From the NCBI GenBank assembly GCA_937880095.1, contig CALFLK010000001.1, positions 81,198 to 145,197 on the forward strand: a DNA stretch of 64,000 nt. The letters run 5' to 3'. The DNA comes from an uncultured Faecalibacterium sp. GTDB lineage: Bacteria > Bacillota > Clostridia > Oscillospirales > Ruminococcaceae. This document shows, one piece after another, positions 18,794-27,340 of this stretch (position 1 is its first letter; the number at the start of each line of letters is the position of its first letter). A model generated the notes under the pieces. The model searched no databases. It was not told the DNA's origin and saw nothing but the letters and a program-made list of their open reading frames with translations. The position numbers and the translations under genes were made by a program.

Positions 18794-18820
18794 TTAGCAG
18801 TCTTTTACTTTGAGTGCTAA
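18794..18820 (-). promoter_or_regulatory. CIRCE operator (HrcA binding site)
   Basis: TTAGCAGTC-N9-GAGTGCTAA. Compared with the consensus TTAGCACTC-N9-GAGTGCTAA there is one mismatch, in the left arm as read on the plus strand. The spacer is exactly 9 bases. It lies 38 bases upstream of groES and directly downstream of the predicted promoter, as expected for HrcA repression. HrcA itself is not in the window. Confidence 0.93.
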
Positions 18821-18824
18821 TAGT

Positions 18825-18853
18825 ATATTACTCATATCCCCCCAAAAAATCAA
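18825..18853 (-). promoter_or_regulatory. Predicted sigma-A promoter of groES-groEL
   Basis: Minus strand TTGATT (18848-18853) and TAATAT (18825-18830) with a 17-base spacer, immediately upstream of CIRCE. The overlap of promoter downstream edge and operator is the usual groE arrangement. Confidence 0.7.
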
Positions 18854-18937
18854 GAGAAAAACCACATTAATTTGTAAACAATCTTTTACAGAAAAAAGAT
18901 CGTCGATAATACGCTTGTTTTTGTAGTAAAAAGAACA

Positions 18938-18972
18938 AAAAACGGGCACATTTTTCAATGTGCCCGTCATTT
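18938..18972 (-). terminator. Terminator after the lipid kinase gene
   Basis: Perfect inverted repeat ACGGGCACATT / AATGTGCCCGT with a short loop, followed on the minus strand by TTTTTTGTTC. Confidence 0.85.
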
Positions 18973-18973
18973 T

Positions 18974-19939
18974 TTAAGAATTTACAGTGACCTGATAGCG
19001 GTCAAACACATGGTCTGGTAAAACAATACGCGCCGCCAATGGAACCACTTTTGCCGAAAGAAAGTCATTTTCCTCACACTCGCCGTCCACGTTGATAACC
19101 ACCTTATCCGCCGGATCGCAGGTGCGGATGGAAACTTGATGCGCCGGGAAATATTCCACTACATCCCGCAATTCAGGAATGATTGCACCATTCTTAAAAT
19201 GCCGACCGGACTGGTAAAGTGGCAGAGCTTTTGCAATCTTCAAAAGAGGCAGATTACGCACCACCATCACGTCTAGTACGCCGTCATCCAAACGAGATTC
19301 CGGTGCGGCCATAAACCCACCGCCATAGGAACAGCCGTTACATACAGCAACCATCAGGCAATCACGCTGAATGGTTTTCCCGTCAATATCAATGAACAGC
19401 TCTGAATTTCTTTTGCCCATCAAGCACTGTACAATACTGAGCTTATATGCCATTTCACTATGGCAAAAAGGCAGGCGGCGGAACTTAGGGATTCCATACG
19501 CTACTTTTGCATCCAAACCAGCCGAACAAAGTTCAGCAGCATATCCCCGGTTGGTTTCCATTAAGTCAATCGAAATCGGCGAACCCTGCAGTTGCGCCTT
19601 CACATCACGAAATTCCTCTTTCGTACCAAAGTTACGCAAAAAATCATTACCGCTGCCGTAAGGTAAAAGGCCTACCGCCGCATTGGGATAGTCCATCGCA
19701 CCTCGTACTACTTCGTTAAAGGTACCATCTCCGCCGACTGCATAGAGATACACCGATTCGCCGGTCTGTGCAGCTTTCTGTGCCAGCTCTACTGCATGAC
19801 CCCGATATTCCGTCACCCAAATTGTAACATCTTCTTCGGGGATTCCACAGGCCTTCGCGGCACGATAAATTTCGGGCGTCCGCTCAGCAGTAACATTCTC
19901 TTTTCCTGCCACCGGATTGATAATAAAGTAATATTTCAC
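18974..19939 (-). CDS. Diacylglycerol kinase-like lipid kinase (YegS/BmrU family)
   Basis: A 321-aa cytoplasmic lipid kinase of the DAGK catalytic-domain family. It opens YYFIINPVAGKENVTAERTP (NPxAG motif), then has YLYAVGGDGTFNEVVRG, the GGDGTxNEV nucleotide-binding signature near residue 70, and AAVGLLPYGSGNDFLRNFG. The start is GTG at 19939, supported by AGGAG nine bases ahead. In Firmicutes this family recycles diacylglycerol from lipoteichoic acid synthesis or acts on other lipids; the precise substrate is not readable. Single-gene unit with its own terminator. Confidence 0.9.
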   Translation of the reverse strand: MKYYFIINPVAGKENVTAERTPEIYRAAKACGIPEEDVTIWVTEYRGHAVELAQKAAQTGESVYLYAVGGDGTFNEVVRGAMDYPNAAVGLLPYGSGNDFLRNFGTKEEFRDVKAQLQGSPISIDLMETNRGYAAELCSAGLDAKVAYGIPKFRRLPFCHSEMAYKLSIVQCLMGKRNSELFIDIDGKTIQRDCLMVAVCNGCSYGGGFMAAPESRLDDGVLDVMVVRNLPLLKIAKALPLYQSGRHFKNGAIIPELRDVVEYFPAHQVSIRTCDPADKVVINVDGECEENDFLSAKVVPLAARIVLPDHVFDRYQVTVNS

Positions 19940-20025
19940 AACAGCATTCTCCTGCTCTTTCCATTTTATGCTTCCCTAGTGTAGCGCAAAATGGTTTTCT
20001 TCGCAACATTTTCTTCTTTACACGC

Positions 20026-20058
20026 AAAAAGAGAGGGCGGATTGCTCCGTCCTCTCTT
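20026..20058 (-). terminator. Terminator after the rubrerythrin gene
   Basis: Inverted repeat GAGAGGACGGA / TCCGCCCTCTC with a GCAA loop on the minus strand, followed by TTTTTGCG. Confidence 0.8.
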
Positions 20059-20077
20059 AATTTATACAGTGACTGAA

Positions 20078-20617
20078 TTAGCCGAAGTAACGGTTCAGCA
20101 GACCCTCAAAAGCCTTGCCGTGGCGAGCTTCGTCACGAGCCATTTCGTGAACGGTATCGTGGATAGCGTCCAGGTTGTGCTCCTTAGCCAGCTTAGCCAG
20201 CTCAAACTTACCAGCGGTAGCGCCGTTCTCAGCGTCAACACGCATCTCCAGGTTCTTCTTGGTGGAGTCGGTCAGGACTTCGCCCAGCAGCTCTGCAAAC
20301 TTAGCAGCGTGCTCAGCCTCTTCGTAAGCTGCCTTCTCCCAGTACAGACCGATTTCGGGGTAGCCCTCACGGTGTGCAACACGAGCCATTGCCAGGTACA
20401 TACCAACCTCAGAGCACTCGCCCTGGAAGTTCTCACGCAGACCCTGGATGATTTCTTCGGGTGCGCCCTGTGCTACGCCAACAACGTGCTCAGCAGCCCA
20501 AGTCTTCTCGCCAACCTGCTCCTTGAACTTCTCAGCGGGAGCCTTGCAGACGGGGCAGAACTCGGGGATGGAACCCTCAGCAACATAACCACAAACGGTG
20601 CAAACAAACTTAGCCAT
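20078..20617 (-). CDS. Reverse rubrerythrin (rubredoxin domain first)
   Basis: A 179-aa peroxide-scavenging non-haem iron protein. Domain order is inverted relative to classical rubrerythrin: the rubredoxin-type Fe(Cys)4 site (CTVCGYVAEGSIPEFCPVCKAP) is at residues 5-27, and the ferritin-like di-iron domain follows, with EVGMYLAMARVAHREGYPEI, YEEAEHAAKFAELLGEV and ARDEARHGKAFEGLL supplying Glu and His ligands. This order is known from clostridial reverse rubrerythrins that reduce H2O2 and O2 with NADH. A single-gene unit with a consensus promoter, suggesting high expression. Confidence 0.93.
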   Translation of the reverse strand: MAKFVCTVCGYVAEGSIPEFCPVCKAPAEKFKEQVGEKTWAAEHVVGVAQGAPEEIIQGLRENFQGECSEVGMYLAMARVAHREGYPEIGLYWEKAAYEEAEHAAKFAELLGEVLTDSTKKNLEMRVDAENGATAGKFELAKLAKEHNLDAIHDTVHEMARDEARHGKAFEGLLNRYFG

Positions 20618-20692
20618 AATTAATTTCCTCCATAAATTAAATTTATTATTATTTGAAATTCTTCAAGAGAACCGCCCCTCAAGTGGGAAAAG

Positions 20693-20745
20693 TAGGAACT
20701 GTTCTCGTTTGACTATATTATAGCGTAGATGTTCCTATTTGTCAA
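20693..20745 (-). promoter_or_regulatory. Consensus promoter of the rubrerythrin gene with inverted repeats
   Basis: Minus strand TTGACA (20740-20745), 17-base spacer, TATAAT (20717-20722): a perfect sigma-A promoter. TAGGAAC (plus, 20693-20699) and GTTCCTA (plus, 20731-20737) form an inverted pair around the -10, and CCTA/TAGG pairs flank the -35, which could be an oxidative-stress operator. Regulator not identified. Confidence 0.8.
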
Positions 20746-20758
20746 CTAGGAATTATTA

Positions 20759-21292
20759 TTATTTTCTTATTTTTTTTTCGACCAGTCCAAGCTTTTCAAT
20801 TGCCGGCAGAATTGCCTTCAGGGAGATGCTGGTCAATGCGCCCATAATCAAACCCATTACCAGCATCACCGGTGCATAATACAGGGACAGCGATGTATTT
20901 AGGATCACACTAGCACCCAGCAGCTGACCGATATTATGTGCCAATGCGCCGCAAACTGAAATGATAAACCAGGTCAGGCGGAAAGGCAGAACACGGTACA
21001 AGACCCACATAACTAGTAGCGACAGCGTGCCGCCGCACAAGGACAGAAAACCTGCTGTAGGACCACTGACCAAAAAGACGAACAATGCTTTCAGAATATC
21101 CAGCAGCAGCGCCTGTTTAGTGCCCATAAAGAACAGCGCATACATAACGACGATGTTGGCAAGGCCCATTTTCATACCAGGCAGTAAACCCGGAAATGTA
21201 ATCATGCCCTCGATCAGGGAAAGTGTCATAGCCAGTGCAAATAATAAACCTGTCAGAGCCACTTGTTTAATTTTCTTAGAACGATTTACCAC
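20759..21292 (-). CDS. Gx transporter family / heptaprenyl diphosphate synthase component I-like membrane protein
   Basis: A 177-aa protein with about five hydrophobic segments. It matches the family first named for heptaprenyl diphosphate synthase component I and now called Gx transporter: LIEGMITFPGLLPGMKMGLANI near residue 27 and ALFVFLVSGPTAGFLSLCGG near residue 68, both ECF-S-component-like. The start is GTG with GAGGAGGG upstream, only 5 bases after the ABC-F stop, so the two genes are co-transcribed. The cargo is unknown. Confidence 0.82.
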   Translation of the reverse strand: MVNRSKKIKQVALTGLLFALAMTLSLIEGMITFPGLLPGMKMGLANIVVMYALFFMGTKQALLLDILKALFVFLVSGPTAGFLSLCGGTLSLLVMWVLYRVLPFRLTWFIISVCGALAHNIGQLLGASVILNTSLSLYYAPVMLVMGLIMGALTSISLKAILPAIEKLGLVEKKIRK

Positions 21293-21297
21293 GTTGC

Positions 21298-23181
21298 TCA
21301 GCCCTCCTCTTCATAGGACTGCTGTTCTTCCACAGCAGCTTCCCATGCCATAAACAAATCTTCCTGGCGAGCGCGTGTATCTTCCAGTTCATCGCTCTTC
21401 TGCCGCAGCAACATCGGATCACTGTAAACATCCGGTGTGTTGATTTCGTTTTCCAGCTCTGTCTGGCGTGCGCCCAATGCTTCCATCTCGTCTTCCAGTG
21501 CTTTCACCTTAGCACGCAATTCCGCTTTGCGACGACGCTGCTCTTTGCCATAACCGGAAGACTTGGGCTTTGTTTCTGCAACAGTCACGACAGGCTCTGC
21601 TTTTGCACCACGACCCATCATGGTCTCATAATCCGGATAGAAAGTCACCTTACCATCTTCCAGATACAAGATGGGACAACCCAGCTGATTCATCAGATAA
21701 CGGTCATGGGTAACCAGCACCAGTGTACCGGTATACTGGCACAGTGCTTCGGTAAGGGTTTCGCGTGTGTAAATATCCAAATGGTTGGTGGGTTCGTCCA
21801 GAAACATCAGATTCGGACGCTCCAAAGCAATTTCCGCAAAACGCAGACGTGCCATTTCACCACCGGACAGCGATGTACAATCCTTGAAGACTGTTTCGCC
21901 ACGGAAGCCTAGCTTTGCCAGATGGCTGCGTACTTCCAACTCCGTGAAACTGGGATATTTGTCCCAGATTGCATCGATTACACGACCGGCATGGCGTACC
22001 TGCTGCTGGGTGAAGATACTGGGTCTTGCACCGGAACCCAGTCGCACCATACCACCACTGGGGCGACGCTGACCATACAGAACCTGCATCAAAGTGGATT
22101 TGCCTGCACCATTCGGACCTGCAATAATCAGGCGTTCGCCACGATGCACCACATAGTTGAACGGCTCCAGCAATGTGCGTTCTCCGATGTCAATTTTCAG
22201 ATTTTTCAGAATCACCAGCTCATTCCAAGGTTCCAGATCATACTCGAATCGCAGTTTCAGCTGCGTTTCTCTCCCTTGCGGCGCCTGGGTGATTTCCAGC
22301 TTTTCCAGCTGACGGCGACGGCTCTGTGCCATTTTTGTCGTAGATGCACGCACTAGATTGCGGTCTACATAATCCTGCAATTTTTCTGCCAGTGCCACAT
22401 CTGCATCATGCTGTTTTTGCAGCAAGGCATCTGCTGCTTCTTTCTGTGGCAGATAAGCCGAGTAGTTGCCCTTATATTCTTTTACACCAGTGCCTGCAAC
22501 CTCCCAAATGCGGCTGCATACATGATCCAGGAAGAAGCGGTCATGGCTGACCACCAGAACTGCACCGGTATAGCTATTCAGATAGTTTTCCAGCCATTCC
22601 ATCGTGACGAAGTCCAAGTGGTTGGTAGGTTCGTCCAGAATCAGAACATCGGGCTTTTGCAGCAAAAGTCGTGCCAAACGCAAGCGCGTCAGCTCACCGC
22701 CAGACAGGACAGCCACCGATTTTTCCCAAGTATCCTGCGGGAAGCCCATGCCGTTCAGAACCTTGCGGATGTTTACATCCATATTATAGCCATCGGCAGC
22801 ATCCACAATAGCCTGCAAATCAGCGTGCTGCTGTAACAGTTCTTCCGACTGAATGTGTTCCATTTTGCGCTGCAGCATTTCCATCTGTGCCATTGCATCC
22901 AGCATCGGTGCAAACGCAGCCCGCATAGCACCATAGACATCTAAAGAATCATCCAGCTTTGCATTCTGTTCCAGATAGCCAATGCGGGTGTTCCGTGCCA
23001 AGGTAAATTCGCCATCATAGTCCTGATATTCGCCAGTAAGCACTTTCAGCAGCGTCGTTTTACCTGCACCGTTCTCACCGACAATACCGATACGGTCTCC
23101 CGGCTCTACTTTTGTATTTACATCTTTTAGCACGACTTTTTCACCAAAAGTCTTGCCCAGTTTTTCCAGTACAATCAACAT
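21298..23181 (-). CDS. ABC-F family ATP-binding protein
   Basis: A 627-aa soluble protein with two ABC ATPase domains and no membrane part: Walker A GENGAGKTTLLK and GPNGAGKSTLMQ, signatures LSGGELTRLRLA and LSGGEMARLRFA, and Walker B DVLILDEPTNHLDF and LMFLDEPTNHLDI. The linker between the domains is charged (near residue 240-300) and a coiled-coil C-terminal tail (RRRKAELRAKVKALEDEMEA) is present, as in Uup/EttA-type ABC-F proteins that act on the ribosome. Some ABC-F proteins give antibiotic protection, but this one cannot be assigned to a resistance class by reading. Upstream partner in a two-gene unit with the Gx protein. Confidence 0.95.
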   Translation of the reverse strand: MLIVLEKLGKTFGEKVVLKDVNTKVEPGDRIGIVGENGAGKTTLLKVLTGEYQDYDGEFTLARNTRIGYLEQNAKLDDSLDVYGAMRAAFAPMLDAMAQMEMLQRKMEHIQSEELLQQHADLQAIVDAADGYNMDVNIRKVLNGMGFPQDTWEKSVAVLSGGELTRLRLARLLLQKPDVLILDEPTNHLDFVTMEWLENYLNSYTGAVLVVSHDRFFLDHVCSRIWEVAGTGVKEYKGNYSAYLPQKEAADALLQKQHDADVALAEKLQDYVDRNLVRASTTKMAQSRRRQLEKLEITQAPQGRETQLKLRFEYDLEPWNELVILKNLKIDIGERTLLEPFNYVVHRGERLIIAGPNGAGKSTLMQVLYGQRRPSGGMVRLGSGARPSIFTQQQVRHAGRVIDAIWDKYPSFTELEVRSHLAKLGFRGETVFKDCTSLSGGEMARLRFAEIALERPNLMFLDEPTNHLDIYTRETLTEALCQYTGTLVLVTHDRYLMNQLGCPILYLEDGKVTFYPDYETMMGRGAKAEPVVTVAETKPKSSGYGKEQRRRKAELRAKVKALEDEMEALGARQTELENEINTPDVYSDPMLLRQKSDELEDTRARQEDLFMAWEAAVEEQQSYEEEG

Positions 23182-23219
23182 TTCGTTTTCCTTATGTTTC
23201 CCTATTTTGCTTACACCGA

Positions 23220-23957
23220 TTAACCCATGTGCTTGCGGTTTTTATTGCCTATATTTTCCAGTTCGTAATCTTCCATCACGATGGGGTAAAGTTCTTCCAG
23301 GCTGTGAATTTCGTATTTCGGGTGAATGTCAGTTTCATTGACAGCACCATTCGGATTAAACCAGCAGGTATCCAAACCTGCGTTGATGCCACCTTGAATA
23401 TCGCTGGTCAAGCTATCGCCCACAACCAGTACATGACTGCGATGCTCAATACCCAGAACGCGCAGTGCATAGTCAAAGAATTTGCGATTGGGTTTATCAC
23501 AGCCAACCTCTTCCGAAACAAAAATTTCTTCCATATATGCTGCAATACCGGAATCTGCAGCACGCTGCTTCTGCACTTTCTCCACACCGTTGGATGCGAT
23601 TGCCAGTGTAGCAACCTCAGCCAACTCATCCAGTACATTCAATACACCGGGAACGGTGTCCGGGTGCTGTGCCAGATGCTGTAAATAGCAGCGATTCATC
23701 TCTGCACCATTGCCCTTTGCCTGCAACGCAGACAAAAGCTGCCCAAAGCGCTCAGACAAAACCTTTTCGCGGCGGATTTCACCTTTTTCCAGCCGTTTCC
23801 ACAGTTTCTCATTAATTGAGCGATAGGTTGCCATCGTTTCGGCATCTGCCTCCAGACCAAAATCGTACAATGTTTCTGCAAGTGCCTTATTTTCTGCTGC
23901 GTCAAAGTCCAGCAGTGTATTGTCAGCATCCAGTAAAATGCAATAATATTTTGCCAT
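23220..23957 (-). CDS. HAD hydrolase, YjjG-type noncanonical pyrimidine nucleotidase family
   Basis: A 245-aa haloacid-dehalogenase phosphatase. Start at MAKYYCILLDADNTLLDFDA: motif I DxDxT with an aspartate nucleophile; motif II in ASNGVEKVQK; motif III/IV lysine and acidic pair in GCDKPNRKFFDYAL and VLVVGDSLTSDIQGG. The layout matches YjjG/YfnB, which remove phosphate from noncanonical pyrimidine nucleotides. An in-frame start 15 codons upstream is less likely because the family begins at this point. Lies after the ABC-F gene. Confidence 0.85.
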   Translation of the reverse strand: MAKYYCILLDADNTLLDFDAAENKALAETLYDFGLEADAETMATYRSINEKLWKRLEKGEIRREKVLSERFGQLLSALQAKGNGAEMNRCYLQHLAQHPDTVPGVLNVLDELAEVATLAIASNGVEKVQKQRAADSGIAAYMEEIFVSEEVGCDKPNRKFFDYALRVLGIEHRSHVLVVGDSLTSDIQGGINAGLDTCWFNPNGAVNETDIHPKYEIHSLEELYPIVMEDYELENIGNKNRKHMG

Positions 23958-24069
23958 AATATGAACCTCTGTTTCTGTCCAGTCTATTGATATGGGAAAC
24001 AAATTCTCAATAGAGATTGTTCCTTATTGTACATTCTATTTTATTATCTTATCTTTCCCCATTCTTGTC

Positions 24070-24106
24070 AACCAAAATAGCCCGGAGAACGTGTCTCCGG
24101 GCTGGT
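24070..24106. terminator. Bidirectional terminator candidate
   Basis: Perfect inverted repeat AGCCCGGAGA / TCTCCGGGCT with a 5-base loop. On the minus strand TATTTTGG follows, serving the 74-aa gene at 24108. Confidence 0.7.
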
Positions 24107-24107
24107 T

Positions 24108-24332
24108 TTATTCCTGAATAATATCGTAATCTGCCTTGTCGGGATTCTCCGCTGCCTCTTCCGTCTTTACCGGCAATTCGGGAACGGTCTTATCTGCATC
24201 CGCGTCCGCTTTGGGTGCTGGAGGATTATTATTCTCCCACCACTGGAAATCATAGTACGAGATGCTCCCCTGCCGTGCATTCAATGCTTGTGGGTCCAGA
24301 TAAGGGCTGCCCCACTGAAAATCCTGGTCCAT
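24108..24332 (-). CDS. Small hypothetical acidic protein, 74 aa
   Basis: Not recognised. The protein MDQDFQWGSPYLDPQALNAR... has aromatic, Asn/Pro-rich N-terminal parts and an acidic, Glu/Asp-rich tail ending DYDIIQE. There is no membrane segment or signal. An excellent GGGAGGTGACAGT ribosome site precedes the ATG and a terminator follows the stop, so it is very likely a real small gene. Function unknown. Confidence 0.65.
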   Translation of the reverse strand: MDQDFQWGSPYLDPQALNARQGSISYYDFQWWENNNPPAPKADADADKTVPELPVKTEEAAENPDKADYDIIQE

Positions 24333-24378
24333 ACTGTCACCTCCCGCACTATCCTATGCAAGATCCTTGCAGATGGTG

Positions 24379-24418
24379 AAAAAAGGAGCAGCCCTTCCCT
24401 TTCGGAAAGGCTGCTCCT
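24379..24418 (-). terminator. Terminator after the SGNH hydrolase gene
   Basis: Inverted repeat AGGAGCAGCC / GGCTGCTCCT with loop AAGGGAAGG-type bases, followed on the minus strand by TTTTTTCACC. Confidence 0.85.
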
Positions 24419-24437
24419 CATGTACAATATTCAACTG

Positions 24438-26042
24438 TTATTCTGCTGCTTCCGGCTGCTTTTCGGGATCTTTTTCGCCATCCGGATTTTCGCCCGGTTC
24501 AACGGGAACTTCCGGCTCCGGCTGCTTATCCGGGGTATTCTCCGGTGTGGGAGAAGGTGTTGCAGTGGGTGCAGGGGTGGGCGTAGGAGTCGGCGTGGGC
24601 GTAGGAGTCGGTGTTGCGGTAGCCTTTGCCTCTACCGTAATTTTCACGGTATTCGAACGCACAGTCTGACCATTGTAGGTTACCTCAGCAGCGACCTTCA
24701 GGGTACCGGCTTCTTCAAATCTAAACTTGTAGGAACCGCCAGCAACGCCATCGACTTTCTCGCCATTGACAAACCAGACTACATCATCAATCTTGGCATA
24801 TTTATCGCTGCTCAGCTTTGCCTTGAACTCAATTTCATCATCAACCGCGCCATCTTGTCTGTCAGCGCTGATCGACAGATTCAGAGAAGCAAACATTGCC
24901 GTTACATCCAGATTCTGCTTGAACTTCTTATCGGTACGCTCCATGGAGGTAACACCGTCACTCCACTTGACAAAGATATTACCTTCATTCGGAACTGCCT
25001 TGACCGTGACAGAATCCGCAGCATCCTTGATATCTACCTTAAAGGATGTCTTGCCGGATTCCTTATCCATTGTCAAAGTACCGCTTCCGCTGGGCTGTGC
25101 ATGATAAGATGCTGTAAAACCAGCAAAAGGTTCTTCGGTCGGCTTTGCACTGCTTTCGGGTGTGGGATTCGTCGTAAAGTCTTCTGCACGGGTAGCGATA
25201 TTCTTGGTATCGGGACGGCGATCCTCTGTCTTATATGAATGCGTCGTGTAGTAATCCAGCATTGCTTTCAGACCGGAAGCCGTCAGGTGAATGTCATCCT
25301 TGTTATAGTAAGTTTCCTTGCCGTAACCATCCTCGCCTTTCAGCACCTGTGCAGAATTCAGGAATTTGCAGTTGGTTTCTTCACAGAGCTTTGCCAGTGC
25401 CATATTATAATTATCAATTACCTTCTGATCCAGATCCGGATATTTTCCATGATTCTTTGGAATCGCCGGAATTGCATTGACAATGATATCCGTGTAGCTG
25501 TAGGCACTCTGGATGCTTTCAATCAGCTTGCGATACGATGCAATAAAGTCCTCTTCCGACATACTGCCATCTGCATTGTTGGTGCCAAGCGTAATCAGCA
25601 CGCGACGCGGTTTCATTTTGGGGACAGCATCCGCAATGGTATACTGTCTTTCGTCCTTCTTAAAGCTGACAATTTCCTGCGTGTTTGCGTCCTGAATGGT
25701 CAAGCCTTCCTTTGCACAGTACTGCTGCAGGGTAACCATACCGTTGTTGTACAGGCGCACCGTATTGGAATCGCCAATAAACAGGGTATCTTTCAAATAT
25801 TCTGCGCCTGCATCTTCTGTTTTTTCCAAAACAGCAGTAGAGTCGATGGTGTAATCGCTATCATCATAATCACTGGTCTGGCTGTTTTCATCTTGGGGGT
25901 CCTGAGATGCGCGCACCTGTTTTGTAACCAGAACTGCAGTAACACTGATGGTGATAACCAACACCAGTGCGCAAACAGCGCACACCACAACAGCCTGCTG
26001 CTGTTTCTGCGTCAGCTGACGCCACTTTTCGTTCAGATTCAT
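24438..26042 (-). CDS. Membrane-anchored SGNH/GDSL hydrolase with Pro/Thr-rich tail
   Basis: A 534-aa secreted-type protein. A short cytoplasmic start (MNLNEKWRQLTQKQQQ) precedes one signal-anchor helix (residues 18-40). The SGNH domain follows: block I DTLFIGDSNTVRLY near residue 85, the block III LGTNNADGS near residue 150, and the catalytic D-x-x-H in DDIHLTASGLK near residue 245. Two beta-rich domains follow, and then a long PTPTPTPT repeat and a Pro/Glu tail at residues 470-534. Likely an esterase or deacylase acting on cell-wall or surface polymers. Overlaps the upstream HAD gene by 4 bases (ATGA), so the two are coupled. Confidence 0.85.
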   Translation of the reverse strand: MNLNEKWRQLTQKQQQAVVVCAVCALVLVITISVTAVLVTKQVRASQDPQDENSQTSDYDDSDYTIDSTAVLEKTEDAGAEYLKDTLFIGDSNTVRLYNNGMVTLQQYCAKEGLTIQDANTQEIVSFKKDERQYTIADAVPKMKPRRVLITLGTNNADGSMSEEDFIASYRKLIESIQSAYSYTDIIVNAIPAIPKNHGKYPDLDQKVIDNYNMALAKLCEETNCKFLNSAQVLKGEDGYGKETYYNKDDIHLTASGLKAMLDYYTTHSYKTEDRRPDTKNIATRAEDFTTNPTPESSAKPTEEPFAGFTASYHAQPSGSGTLTMDKESGKTSFKVDIKDAADSVTVKAVPNEGNIFVKWSDGVTSMERTDKKFKQNLDVTAMFASLNLSISADRQDGAVDDEIEFKAKLSSDKYAKIDDVVWFVNGEKVDGVAGGSYKFRFEEAGTLKVAAEVTYNGQTVRSNTVKITVEAKATATPTPTPTPTPTPTPAPTATPSPTPENTPDKQPEPEVPVEPGENPDGEKDPEKQPEAAE

Positions 26043-26695
26043 ACCATTTCACCTTTCAAAATATAGCTTGTCAACATTTCACAATCTTTTGCCAATACGC
26101 AAGGATGGTACGGTGCCAATTCTTCGGCACTGCCGTATCCATACAGAACAGCCGCAGCCGGCAAATTGCAATCGGCTGCGCCTTTCATATCATCCCGCCG
26201 ATCTCCTACCATGAGAATCCGCTTACCGGCAAGATCGTGTTTATCCAAAAGATATTGAATCACTGCGGTTTTTGTATCGCGTGCTGCATCCATTGATGCA
26301 CCGCCAATCTCCTGAAAGTAATCGACAATGCCCAAATCTTCCAGCATTTCCGCAGCGACTTTCTGCGGTTTTGAAGTGGCAGTATACATTGCAACGCCCG
26401 CCTGCTTCAAATCTTCCAGCATTTCCGGCACGCCGGGAAAGAGCTTGCATTCATAGCGGCCCTTCTCCTGATAGCTTGCACGGTAAAATGTGACCGCACG
26501 CTCAATTTCTTCCTCACTCTGATAATACTCAGAAAAAGTTTTACGGAGCGGTGGTCCCAAATACCGAAACAAATCTACACCGGAAATATCCGTACCCATT
26601 TCAGCAAATGTTTCCTGCATGGTATGCAAAATTCCCGGTGCAGAATCGATCAGCGTACCATCCACATCAAAAAATATAACATCGTATTTATGCAA
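26039..26695 (-). CDS. HAD family hydrolase (phosphoglycolate-phosphatase-like)
   Basis: A 218-aa HAD phosphatase: motif I YDVIFFDVDGTLIDSAPG at residues 4-21, cap domain, motif II YTATSKP near residue 105 and motif IV ILMVGDRRDDMKGA near residue 165. The layout resembles Gph-type phosphoglycolate phosphatases and 5'-nucleotidase-like relatives; the substrate cannot be picked. Its last bases overlap the start of the SGNH gene, suggesting co-expression. Confidence 0.85.
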   Translation of the reverse strand: MHKYDVIFFDVDGTLIDSAPGILHTMQETFAEMGTDISGVDLFRYLGPPLRKTFSEYYQSEEEIERAVTFYRASYQEKGRYECKLFPGVPEMLEDLKQAGVAMYTATSKPQKVAAEMLEDLGIVDYFQEIGGASMDAARDTKTAVIQYLLDKHDLAGKRILMVGDRRDDMKGAADCNLPAAAVLYGYGSAEELAPYHPCVLAKDCEMLTSYILKGEMV

Positions 26696-26795
26696 ACTTG
26701 TTCACATCCCTATTTAATATACGTTTCAATTATATCATTATTTCAAAGGATAGGCAATTCCGTACGGGTAAATACCAAATGAACAAACCGTAAAC

Positions 26796-26834
26796 AAAAA
26801 AGTGGTCCACAGCGCTGCTGCAGACCACTTTTTT
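26796..26834 (-). terminator. Terminator after the 96-aa gene
   Basis: Inverted repeat AAAAAAGTGGTC / GACCACTTTTTT, with T-runs on both strands. Confidence 0.8.
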
Positions 26835-26843
26835 ATAAGAAGC

Positions 26844-27134
26844 TTACTTCTGTACCGGATAGAACAGGTTGTTTGCCACAAACTCCAGCTTATCCTTCAG
26901 GACCAGTTCCAGATTTGCGACAGCGTGAACCATGTCCGTAACGGAATCATTGACTTCCAGCAGCTTACCGATATCCACGCACTGCATGGCAATCGCAGCC
27001 TGAATCTTCTCGCCTTCGGCGTTCAGAATATGGCTCAGTGCGGTTTCCTCCAGTGCAATACTTTCGATCAGATCGGTAACCGCCTGGCAAACACTGATGG
27101 GGTTATCCGGAGCTTTAATGACTGGCATAGACAT
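26844..27134 (-). CDS. Small helical hypothetical protein, 96 aa
   Basis: A 96-aa soluble helical protein. The stretch LIESIALEETALSHILNAEG, with EKIQAAI after it, resembles a recurring segment of small Firmicute proteins of unknown function, some found near spore-surface or repetitive-protein genes; this link is from memory and not proven. Start supported by GGAGGGATTTC. A terminator follows directly. Confidence 0.65.
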   Translation of the reverse strand: MSMPVIKAPDNPISVCQAVTDLIESIALEETALSHILNAEGEKIQAAIAMQCVDIGKLLEVNDSVTDMVHAVANLELVLKDKLEFVANNLFYPVQK

Positions 27135-27268
27135 AAGTGAAATCCCTCCATATCGTTGTGATATGCTATCCTATGCCAACCACTGGTTTGTTGTGAACGA
27201 AATTTCAGCAATTTTGAAAATTTATCCACGCATCAGAAAAGTAAGTCCCCTAGCATTTTTCTATAGAA

Positions 27269-27316
27269 CAAAACCTCGTCTTGCCGCATGACGCATTCCA
27301 CAAGACGAGGTTTTAT
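27269..27316 (-). terminator. Terminator after the Bce-like operon
   Basis: Inverted repeat AAAACCTCGTCTTG / CAAGACGAGGTTTT with a loop of about 18 bases. TTTTGTTC on the minus strand and TTTTATTTG on the plus strand make it potentially bidirectional. Confidence 0.75.
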
Positions 27317-27340
27317 TTGATGTGTGTAAGTTTTCTCCGC

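Noticed and set aside
19991..20623. Plus-strand frame of 210 aa opposite rubrerythrin
   Set aside because: Shadow of the highly expressed rubrerythrin gene.
22408..22836. Plus-strand frame of 142 aa opposite ABC-F
   Set aside because: Shadow of the ABC-F coding sequence.
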